From NCBI RefSeq assembly GCF_958979055.1, contig NC_084886.1, positions 11,394,654-11,458,653 on the forward strand: DNA of 64,000 nucleotides. The letters are read 5' to 3'. A program made the translations under genes and the position numbers. The notes under the pieces are model-generated. The model worked only from the letters and a program-made list of their open reading frames with translations, did no database searches and had not been told where the DNA came from. The stretch is from Alnus glutinosa (lineage: Eukaryota; Streptophyta; Magnoliopsida; Fagales; Betulaceae). Shown here one piece after another: positions 46,701 to 56,729 of this stretch (the first letter of the stretch is position 1; each line of letters opens with the position of its first letter).

Positions 46701-49700
46701 TGCACTCCAAAATGATAAAAATACCATCCATATTTAAAAATAAAATAAAATTGAAAGAAGTACTTTTGAAAAAAAAGAGAGGCAAAAAAACAAAAACTTC
46801 GGAAAAAAAAAAGGACGTAAAATCATTTATATATATATAATAAAAAAGGGTAAAAAAAGGAAAATAAAAAATAAAAAAAAGGGGGAAAAATTTCAGGGAA
46901 AAAAAAAACGAAAAAAAAAAAAGAAGCAAAATATTCAGAAAAAACTAAAGGACCAAAAAGAACCCACAGTCAACCGTGGGTCGCGCCAAACCCACGGCTG
47001 CCGAAGGATTTTCGTTTTAAATTTTTTTTTTTTTTTGTGTGCTTTTTTAGAAGCAAGGGTATAGTTGTATTTTTTAAAAAATTTGATGGCAGTATAATGG
47101 TTAGTTAGGGTCAAAAAATGGTATGTGGAATGCACGTTATGGGCTTCCGTTAGAAGGACAATATAAATTGCATGGAAGTTTGAAGGAAATAAATTGCATG
47201 GTAGTTAAGTAGGTACATATGTAGTTACCTTAAAGAAAAAGTACGAGGGAAATAAATTTTTAAACCTATATTTGATTCCATCTCACACAACAATGTTGAT
47301 AGATGTAATCTGAAATGCTTAAAACAATGAAGTCTAACATGCCCATTTAGGAAAGATATCAACAGTAAAATCCTAGTATTTTTGTTAAAACAATTACAAG
47401 TAACCACAAATGTAACATAGCAAAAGATCTTAAATTCACAATGGCAGGCAGATGATGTCACTTATCTCAATAAATATAGACAAAGAATAATGTGGCTAAA
47501 GTACTCGTAATTGCATAGGTGTGCATGAGTAGAAGGTAAGAACTAAACCTCCACCACATGATATCCACAATGCTTAGCAGCTATATGTGCAAGTGTAGTC
47601 TTTCCAAGCCCCGGGGGACCACAAAGTAAAAGGAGCTGCAATGGTCATAAAAGTCAGTTGCTATCGGGTTCTCAGCATGTAAAGTTGACAACAGTTAGTA
47701 TATTCAAAAAATTCTTAAACTACTATTTACATGCGAACACATGAGAATAATGGAAATCATGACATTCAATAAATGCAAGCACAAAACAAACATCTTGTAC
47801 ACGAACTGTTATAAGCTACTAATCAGCTAGCAACTTTTACCAATCTGCGGAAATAGAAAGTTCCAACAGAAAACCCAAACCAATTTATTGTGATAGTTCA
47901 AAAATGAGACATTTATGGCACTAAATTAAAATTGAAATTAACAAAATAATCCATGGGAGCATCTAAACCTGTCATAGAAAAGATTAGAGATCGAACAACT
48001 ACCAACCAAACAGCAAAGTTACTATTATGAATAAACTGGTCAATGGCTAAAGAATCCAGAGAAAGCAAATGGACATTCAAACTTATAGCAGAAATAAAGA
48101 GTACAGAGGCCATATCAACCAAGATAACTAAAGTGCAGAGCTGAGTGTTGGGTTGAGATGTGTCCAACATGCCCTCTGTCAAACAAATCTGCCATGCGTG
48201 TCAAACAAAGGACCAGTGAGAACCTATCCCCTATTCACACTCAATTATACTATTTTTTTTCTTTTTCTTTTGCTTGTTGAATAGATGTTACAAACAAGTA
48301 TGATGGGCATTCTCTGGTGCAAATTAAATTCAATATACCATAAAGAATGGAGTAAGAACATTAAAGACTAAGTAATAACATTATTTTTCCATTTAAAGAG
48401 ATTAGATGAATCTGTGACATAACCACACCACCTGACACTTGTGCCGCAATCCATATTAAAAAAGGCAGTTTGCATAGAATTTGAGAAAAGCAGCAATCCC
48501 TATCATCACTCTCAAGCCACTTAGTAACTTGTCAACAAAATCTCGAAAATAGTGACAACTAAAATCTATTATGAACCTACTCTCTACATCTTTAAGCTAC
48601 CTCACTGAAGAATCTTGAAGAACAGAGTACTAATGAAGCATTGCCAATTCAGAAAACAAAAAGCTGCACTTAAATTGCATTTTTACAGCAATAAGCAAGT
48701 ACTCTTGCATCAACACTTGCAGATATAGTTCATAGTAAAGGCGTCCCGGAAAAAAAGAGGATTCTAGTCATGCCATGATCAAGCCAGAATCTGATGGTTG
48801 CCTTTTAATGCTTCAAAAGCAGCCGCAAGAGAACTCCTCTTTTTATTTAATAATATCACCCAAAGACTGCAATCTTACACTCTGATAGTCTCACTAGACA
48901 CCAATGACCAGACCAACTAAATGACAAATGCGATAAAATATTCCAGAAACTACGCTTCCACTTTCCAAACCAACAAAGTATTAAAATATTAATTAAATAA
49001 TTAAATTCACCATTTCCTATCAATTTAAGCTTTTTAAATAAGTAGTGATTTAACATGGTATTAGAGCAGAAGTCGTGAGTTTGAACCCTAACTCCCACAG
49101 TTACCCCATCATTTCAGTTAAAATACTCCATGTGTTATCTTGTCCCATACATGAGGGAGAGTATCAAAATATTAATTAAATAATTAAATTCACCTCTTAT
49201 TGTCAGCTTAAGCTTTGGGATAAATGGTAATTTAACACAAAGCAATTTATAAAAGAAAAATCACCATTATTTACAAAATAATACTTAAAAATGCTTCTAA
49301 TTTAAGAGAACTCTCTCCTAGTCGACCATCTTGTAAAGCCTTCCAAATTTCCACTCCAAATAAAAGTAGTTTTTCATCTCTTTGTAAATCCTTTTGTTCC
49401 AATACCCTAATCTCATTTCACATTCGTTTATACCAAAACCCAATAGGAAGTAGTTTGAAAATTGTACAAACAACAACATCAATGTTAAGTTATTGTGGGG
49501 AGAGATCCCTCTACAACATAATTTCACTACCGAGACTTGGCATGTAACGACCTCGGAAAAAAAGTTAGCCATATCTGTCCTATTACCCCAAAATTACTAG
49601 ACAATTTGGAGTTTTCCTAGAATCACTTATAAAGCCCAGTTTCACCTAGTAAGTAAGTAATGTGGGACTTAGCAAACATGAACATTTTTTATAAACCACT

Positions 49701-52700
49701 TATCCTCTATATGGGCTGCTTATCTTCTCAATATGGGACTGGGTGTTACAAACTTCCCCCCATAAACCCCTAATGTCCTCTTCAGAGCCTCGTCATGTGG
49801 TGTTGACAGTACCACATAGCATTATTAGGCAGATCTAATACCATTTAAAATGACCCAAGGAAAAGCACTAGCCACATCTACGCTATCACTCCAAAATGTC
49901 TAGTCAATTTGGAGCTTCTCTAAAATCATTTATGAAGCCCAAATTCACATAGTAAACAAGCAATGTGAGATTTAACAACCATGAGCATCTCTTATAAACC
50001 ACTCACTTTTTATGTGAGCAGCTCATCTTCCCAATATGGAACCGGGGTATTACATGACACTTTAACACCTTCACCCCAAGTTGTCTCAACTCTTGAAACA
50101 TTTGAATACTGGTATTCACATATCTCAATTAAAAATGGACAGTGTGAAATAGCAACCACTAGTCATTGGCAAAATGAAGATGCAAAAGGATTCAGCTTCT
50201 TTGCCTAAAGAAACCATTTGGCACACCAAGAAGTCATTAACTAGGACTACTCCACCATGATACTTGTTAAAGTATTAGATTCACAATTTCCTATAAGTTT
50301 TAACTTTTGGGATAACTGGTGATTTAACATGGTATCAAAGCAAAAGTCATAGGTTCGAACCTTGTCTCCGTCATTCACCTCTCATTTCAATTAATATTAC
50401 ATGTATTGGGCCTCATTTATTAAGGGGGTTTTGAGCCCACACGAGGAAAATTATTAAGGTGTTAACTAAAAAATTAAATTCATCATTTCCTATAAAGTTA
50501 AGCTTCTGGAATAACTAGTGATTTAACAATACTCAAAGAAATAAAGATATCCAAGAGAGAGAGAGAGAGAACGAGAGACCAACGTAATGGAAGATTTAGA
50601 AATCAAAGACTCCAAAACCTAAGATTTTTTTTTTTTTTTGTTAAGTAAAACCTAAGATATTTTCTTAAGAATAAGTTATCATACATATATCCCTAAGCTT
50701 CTAACAATGATTTAAGAATGGTGGACAAAAAAATCTTAAATCGAAGTTATCAAAACTAAAATAAATTAGTAGTAGCTCTTTAATTCATGGCAAAAAATAT
50801 CAGAAATATAGTAAAACTCATTATCTCTCACATACCCTACCATGAACAGTGACTCATACTAAGGCCAACAAATGAGTGGTCCAAAGACTCGCATTAGATG
50901 GCTACATATATGATATTTCAATAATTAATCTTCACTGGAAAAGGTCTTTTGTTAGAAGAGGTAGAGATGGTAAACCAATATCAGAGTTCTATTCAAATGC
51001 AGATTGAACAGACAATTAATGTTCTTCTCTACCGCACATTTGTTGGTAAAACCCCCTTTTTCGTTTTATAAATACATGAGGTAAAGTTCTTTTGTGAAGT
51101 AATCTCTCGTAAAGAGCATACATGAGAACTTCAATTCCCCAATAAAAGGACCAGCTATACCACGAAGCCATTGACCTCAACAGTTTAACCATTGCCAAAT
51201 TGACAGCATAAGAAAGAAACAGGTATTTATAGGATTCCGTGCAATTTTGTAGAGAAACGGAAAAAAAAATGGAATATATCAGCCGAACAAAACACTTCAG
51301 ACCATTTTATTACTACCTTCTGTTCTGGCGGGCCAGTGAGCCTTGACTTCTTATTCCACAAGTCCTGAATGCCTTTCGAATTACTATTTTCATGATCCAA
51401 ATTGTTTGAATTTTCAAATCTTTCATTACGCCATCTGGGTCCTCTGTTCTTCCTCAAAAAATTTGAATCAGAATTTTTTTGATGTTGAGCAATAGAAGAA
51501 TGTCGTCTCAAAGCAGACAAAACCTCATCAGATGTATTCCTAATTTCAGATCCAAAGACACAGGAATCCCATTGTTTCAACCATAAGAGAACCTGCAGCA
51601 AGAAAACTATACAGAGTTAAGTGCTGGGGACAAATGTCAAAAGAAACAGCAGCCTAAAATAAATAAATCTCTTTCTGGAACATTTTACTTATAAGAAGCT
51701 CTCAGAAAAATTACACATGATATCTTTACCTCACGATTTGTCTGTTCGTCACTGAGAAGCTCAGGAAACGAACTTGGAGCATATTTATCAACCCAAAGTT
51801 GCTCATGCACCACTGGTGTTTCAGGAAGGGTTATGTCACTCTGGCCTTCAGAACTTGCTTGTAAGGCCTTCAGCACCACGAAAATGAGTTACAAGAAACA
51901 TTCCAACGCATAGGGTAAGTTCAAGTAAAATATTCTAATTCCTGTTATTAACAATTAACCTTTACCATCTCATGCCATAAGGAATTAATAATTCATTCTG
52001 AGTTTCACATAGTTAGGAGTGTCTTTGAGAGGAATTTAGTTGCTTGTAGAGCAGTTCGGGCAGGTCAGAGATAAATTCACAGAAGAATTTCCCCTTAAGG
52101 ATCAGCGTCTCCAAAACCATTTGGTTCTCAAAGACCCTAACTGACCAGCACAGTGCTATCAAGCCACTAGGATGTAGCAAACTTGCTCTGCTGGGCCCTC
52201 ATAGGTAAGATGATATGCATCACACACTCTTAGATGATTAGGTGGTGTGTCATCCCTATTGACAATGCTGGACCATTTCTAACATGAATTTGTGCCGTGA
52301 TGATATAGATTGAAGCATATCTGGAAACTTATTAAAGCGTGACAATGATCCATCACCATGATAACTTTGTAGCCCCTCTAAGTATGGCCATGACTTTCAA
52401 GAGATTTTAAACACTTGACATTGACCTGAACCAAATTCTTTCTTTCATATGCAATCCAGTTTTACATTCTCTTAGCAAAGAAAAGATAGGGAAGGAAAGA
52501 GAACTGACATTTGATAAGTTTTGTTACAATTCGTTCAAAAAAGGTTCACAGGGATGGTACAGAAAATATCTATCAAGTTTGTAATTACTTGACAATATGC
52601 TTAAGGTAGGAGGGAAATAGAGAGGCTTTAGATCGACAGTTGAGAATTCATGTGTCACCATTGACCAAATGGACTATAATTCTTCAAAACGATTGGCATT

Positions 52701-54820
52701 GCCTTGGCACCTCAACTGAGAATAAATTATATATTATGATGTTTACCTTAGTAAAAGCTTCTTGCTCAACTTTTTGCAATAGAATACTGACAGGTTCCAA
52801 AATAAGACCTGAAAGTTGGATAGATGTCCAACCATTAACTGCTATGAAACAAATGCATATGCACAATGACATTACAACAGACGTAAATTTTCAAAATGTA
52901 TATATTGCAGGTTCTCTAAAGATATGCAAGAGTAATGGATGTCCTATACATGCCAACATGCGAGAATATGCTGACAATCTGTCAGATTAATATTGAAAGA
53001 TAGGTCCCACGCAAGCACAATCGCATCCCATTAGAGCTTTTACATGACTATAGATGGAGCTAACATTAGAGTTATCATTACCTACTGGGGTAGCCACCAA
53101 CAACCCGCATAGTCACGTTGAATACTTAATTTTCCAAACCATCAACTTTAATACCAGTTTGTTCTAATAGACACCATGCTCTAGTACCATTTTTTGGATT
53201 TTGAGACTAGGAGAAACACCACACAAAAAAAAAAAAAAAATCATCCACGCTGGAAACAAGATTTCAATGTGTTTCAGCCAACTCCATGCCTACTCCAACC
53301 AAAGTCATCTTTGATAGATTACAAACACTCTCACAAACCTTCACAACTCTAACAACCCAAATCCCACCCAACTTAAAACCCTCAATAAATCCTATAAGCA
53401 TAAAAACCTCTCACCTAATGACCATTACCACACCATCTATATGTTTCAACACACATCTTTCAATCTCAAAATCTATCAAACTAGCTCTTCAAAGAAACCC
53501 ACTTCACATTCATCTAAGAATTTTCTTCTAACCACATAACTCCCCTTATGTAATGACCACCTTAAGCCAAATTCCCACTTGAGCCCAAGCCGCCAAACCT
53601 TTAATAGCCGTGCCTATCTTTAAGCTTTAACTACAACTAACTACTTTTTTCTTACCAATGTGGGGACACCGCCTATTGCATCTCCTAACTTCCCAATGTG
53701 CACAAATTAGAACTTTAGGCAATTCAAACAGTTAGAAGCTTGTTGACCAACCCATTAGAATTACACAAAGCAAACCTAAAAAAGAAGGCCATAAAGTATA
53801 AGCCACAGAGGCTGAAGAACTTGAATAATAGAATTCCTATGTGACATGCCTCAATTCAGGGGGCTCTAGAATTGAAAATACAATCTATTTTTCTAATAAT
53901 TCATTAAATTCAAATTAGCACTTAGTATAATAAGATATATGACTGTTAGTGTTACTTAACACTTATAAAAAATAATAAGATCAATGACAGTCACTACATT
54001 TTCAGCATGTGTGAATGATCAAAAACATTTTCTTGCCACATACATTCACAGAATCACATTGCAATTTTCTTTTTCTGTCCATTCGGATTAATTATGATAG
54101 TTATTTTCCTGACTTCACATATGTTCACTATGATAGTTCAATTCATTCTGTTCTCTTTTGATAGAACAAACATACAGAAATTAAATTGTCAGTCCACTGA
54201 AAATTTACTAATATTCAAAATTCTACTTTCAACTCTTTCTCCAGCATTTTCTCCGAAACCAAACAGACTAATTACAAAATGACGATCAAAGTAAAAGTAG
54301 CCCTACCACCCGACTGCGCTTTCACGTCCAATTTCTTCAACCGCTCCTCCCTTTCCACCCTGCATATCTTTGCGTAAACCCTATCGCCGCTCGGCGCAGT
54401 CACCGGAATACAATCGCCGTCGATCTGCGACGCGTACCTCGACACGATCTTTTCCTCCACAGCACGCTCCCGTCCCTCCACTACAGGATTGCTCTCCCGT
54501 GGAGGTGGCGAGTAGCGGAGCCACTCCTCGTCAGTATTCGGGTCCACGTCGCCAAATTTGGAACGTTTCTCGTCCGACGGGCACACATTTTCGGGGGCCG
54601 ATGCGTCGGGACCGTCCGATCGCGAACGCTTGTGGCCGTTGGTATGGGTTTCGGATATTAGGGGTGGATCTATAGAAGGCGTTGGTTGGTGGTCTTCTTC
54701 TTGTTCTTCCTCTGGGTAGGGTTCCGGTGGTTCGAGGTCCAGGTAGTCGTCGTAGAGTTGAAAGTTGGATTCGAGCAACTCGAGCTCTTCTGGGAGAGGC
54801 ATGTCCATGTCCATGTCCAT
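33848..54820 (-). CDS. CTF18: Chromosome transmission fidelity protein 18 homologue (RFC-like clamp loader large subunit)
   Basis: Twenty-two exons, in gene order: 54307-54820, 52747-52808, 51730-51867, 51317-51592, 47549-47635, 46314-46415, 46166-46231, 44906-45016, 44770-44831, 43398-43442, 41684-41757, 41410-41477, 40612-40680, 40397-40497, 40228-40309, 39855-40108, 39620-39773, 37293-37484, 37129-37188, 36040-36356, 35006-35108, 33848-33901. They join in frame to 996 aa. The acidic N-terminus precedes an AAA+ core: WVDKYAP, Walker [10 protein letters not shown] (~336-344), NASDDRS, Walker B VIDEID (~394-399), sensor-1 ICICND (~454-459). The end, [18 protein letters not shown], is the conserved tail that in other eukaryotes binds Ctf8-Dcc1. 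The complex loads or unloads PCNA and supports sister-chromatid cohesion. Exon 1 could end at 54310 instead of 54307 (one Gly). Introns are swollen by transposons. Confidence 0.95.
37877..37943. repeat. (GA)33 microsatellite in CTF18 intron 17
   Basis: 67 uninterrupted bases of GA, read as TC on the CTF18 transcript strand. It is about 140 bases from the C tract at 38080. Confidence 0.98.
38080..38105. repeat. 26-base poly-C tract in CTF18 intron 17
   Basis: An unbroken run of 26 C, read as 26 G on the CTF18 transcript strand. Such a tract can form G-quadruplexes and is prone to sequencing and replication errors, so its true length is uncertain. Confidence 0.9.
40786..41326. mobile_element. 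Palindromic MITE in CTF18 intron 12
   Basis: Long imperfect inverted ends begin AAGGGGAAACTACAC on the left and, read inverted, AAAGGGGAAACTATAC on the right. Both continue into CAAACTACCATTCAATTT. The middle is T-rich. About 540 bp. Confidence 0.75.
42209..42744 (+). mobile_element. TRIM (miniature LTR retrotransposon) in CTF18 intron 10
   Basis: LTRs 42209-42421 and 42519-42744 are roughly 80% alike by eye. The primer site TGGTATCAGAACC at 42426 matches the initiator-Met tRNA type. A purine tract AAGGGGGAGAGTT precedes the right LTR. The target duplication AAGAT is perfect at 42204-42208 and 42745-42749. There is no coding sequence in 97 internal bases. It lies opposite to the CTF18 direction. 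Confidence 0.9.
42817..43088. mobile_element. Tourist-like MITE with TTA target duplication
   Basis: Ends GAGGGTGTTTGGCAAAC and GTTTGCCAAACATGCTC are inverted; TTA flanks both sides (42814-42816, 43089-43091). It shares internal text (CACATCAATAATTTTTTATT) with the element at 63102. Confidence 0.8.
44546..44640 (-). mobile_element. Retroposon 3' tail fragment in CTF18 intron 9
   Basis: TTTTTTTGATAAGTAATTG, then GGCACCCCTAAGTACACAGG and GAGTATACAA, is the reverse of a plant LINE/SINE 3' end related to 2053-2180. It is inserted opposite to the window's plus strand, so its T-run is its poly(A) tail. Confidence 0.45.
45280..45778. mobile_element. MITE in CTF18 intron 7
   Basis: Perfect 20-bp inverted ends: GGGGTAATTACCTTTTCCCC at 45280-45299 and its complement at 45759-45778. 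Sub-terminal CTACCGGCCATT is also inverted. Non-coding, 499 bp. Confidence 0.85.
46541..47229. mobile_element. Palindromic MITE in CTF18 intron 5
   Basis: The left arm GAAACTACACTTACTCC...CAAACTTCCATGCAATTT is mirrored on the right (AAATTGCATGGAAGTTTG then TATGTAGTTACC). It resembles the element at 40786. The right part contains an extra copy of the arm. Confidence 0.65.
48979..49237 (+). mobile_element. SMART-like very small LTR element A in CTF18 intron 4
   Basis: LTRs of 77 and 76 bp (48979-49055, 49162-49237) end in GATTTAACA or a variant of it. The primer site TGGTATTAGAGC follows the left LTR at 49056 and a GAGGGAGAG purine tract precedes the right one. The target duplication CAAAG is perfect at 48974-48978 and 49238-49242. 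Whole element 259 bp. Confidence 0.85.
49543..50054 (-). mobile_element. TRIM element in CTF18 intron 4, minus orientation
   Basis: Same family as 42209-42744. In its own direction the 5' LTR is 50054-49845, with a decayed primer site TGGTATTAGATC just after it, and the 3' LTR is 49750-49543, preceded by GGTTTATGGGGGGAAGTT. The flanks TGGCA and TGACA are a target duplication with one change. It is transcribed in the CTF18 direction. Confidence 0.85.
50265..50528 (+). mobile_element. SMART-like very small LTR element B in CTF18 intron 4
   Basis: LTRs 50265-50329 (65 bp) and 50460-50528 (69 bp) run from TGTTAA to TTTAACA. The primer site TGGTATCAAAGC starts at 50330. The target duplication ATACT is perfect at 50260-50264 and 50529-50533. 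Whole element 264 bp; same family as element A. Confidence 0.88.
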
Positions 54821-56729
54821 TGGTGGATTGAGGTGTGTTGAGTGACAGTAGGTGAGACAAGCGTCCAGAGAGAGATAGAGAGATCAGGGATGGCAATGGC
54901 CAATGGGGGTAAGAAGGTTTTGGCGGGAAAGTGAAGGGAAAGTGGCGGCCAATATTTCTTTAAAGCCCTTAATTGCTCCCTTCCAGTAATTCTAGATGTT
55001 ATATATCCTATTTTTCTTATGATGTTTTTGTGTCTTCTTAAATTTGAAGTAATTTATCTAAAAAAAAAAAAAATGACGTAATTTTAAAAATTATCGTTAG
55101 ATTAAAATTTAATAATTATTTATTACATATTTAAAGATAATTATAAAAAATATACCATTTTTTTTTTAAAAAAAAAAAAGTAACATATAACATTTTTTTT
55201 TTTTTGTACTGAACATATAACATTAGTCCTTGCAAATTGTCCTCCAATTTCTTTAAAGTGTAGGAGTATTTCAGAAGACTATACAGATAGAGGATATTAT
55301 CTATTCTATTGCCAATTGTCCTCTAATGTCTTTACCTTCTAGAAAGGTCAAGTAAATGACCTGAAAATATATTCTAGAAACTTATGTACTTCCAATATAT
55401 AGACTAGTATGATAGTGCTAAATACTGCTAATTACGAAAAAGAGGAAGTCTATGAACAACTACATTTTCAGGAAATATTTTATTTGATAATACTTTTTTT
55501 TTTTTTAACAAAAGAATATTATACTTACAAAATATTTAAAATTATTTAATTTCTCTGTCACATCGTAACATTTTTTTTAAATAAAAAAATACTATCTAAA
55601 AAACATTAATAAACAGAGCCTACTATGATTTATTTGCAGTTTCTCATAGAAGAGTCCAAATTATGTGATACACAATTCCTACTTTGTGAATTTATTTGGT
55701 GTTGAAATTAGGTTATGTAATATTATTCCTGTAGACATTATTCTGGTTCTAATTTTGCGGAAGCTTGTTTCTCGATTAGAATAATAACATCTGTATTCAA
55801 TTCTAGGTTTAATGAGTGAGTAATATGAGAACTAATATATGATATAATGGTTCAACTTCTTGTTGATCTTATATCACTCAATATTTTTAATCAAATTATT
55901 ATTTCGACAATCTTATTGATAGATAATATATTTGTCATTTATTATTAAAAGAAGAAATTTTAGTTGATACGGAGAGGATCCTACTCAAAAGATTAAATGG
56001 AGAACATATAATTTGATGGTAAGTTTATCAAAATAGCTATCAATTAATAGTTTTTAAGAGGAGCAATAACAACAAAGTGCTATACGAAGTGTAACTTAAT
56101 ATACTAGAACTTAATTAGAACTTAAGGATCATAAAATACATGCTATTGTATAAAGAAAAAATTTTCACTTGTATTTATTATATATTAATTATGAGTTTTT
56201 TTTAAAAAATAAAAAATAAAAAATAGCTGACTTTTTTATTTATATAAATGTGAAGAGGAACATTCGTACAAATAACCTACACCAGTACGGTCGGTCAAAG
56301 AAGCCCCCGCATTCAAATCTCGCAATCGCGAACACGAAAATTCAAAAGAAAGAACCGCGTGAGCCACATCTGTGACATTTCCTCGCTACCATACCAGTTA
56401 CCATACAACATTATTATATTTTATTAGTCCAATAGACCCCATAACCACAAGGCCAAACAAATCGCATTTCCTCCGATCCCATTCAGCTATTTCAAAGGTA
56501 AGCGGTAAACCTCTCTCTCTTTCTCTCCTCTCTTTCTCTTTCTAAATATAAATATGGATATGTAAATTAATAGTACTATATATACAACTGGCGTAGAATA
56601 TCCATTTCTCAGGAGTGCAAATCCAGCATTTCGTTCTCCGATCCCATCGTCTCTGTATTTGTATCTGAAGCTTTTGTGGCGATTGCTTTGGTTGGTCGGT
56701 GGTACAGGGTTAGGGTTTTCGGTGGTGAG
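54821..56729. promoter_or_regulatory. Shared upstream region of CTF18 and VAMP72
   Basis: The two genes are divergent across about 1.9 kb. No gene is seen. The CTF18 side has no clear TATA box. On the VAMP side TATATAAA at 56241-56248 lies about 480 bases before the start codon, with a CT-rich stretch at 56511-56541 that may be in the leader. Confidence 0.45.

Noticed and set aside
46675..46929. Phe-rich minus-strand ORF in CTF18 intron 5
   Set aside because: It is the A/T-rich core of a palindromic MITE.
52640..52990. ORF of 116 codons on the plus strand
   Set aside because: It overlaps CTF18 exon 2 on the other strand and has no recognisable domain or splice context.
53030..53280. A further TRIM-like element suggested by a TGGTACTAGAGC-like site on the minus strand
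   Set aside because: No paired LTRs or target duplication could be found around it.
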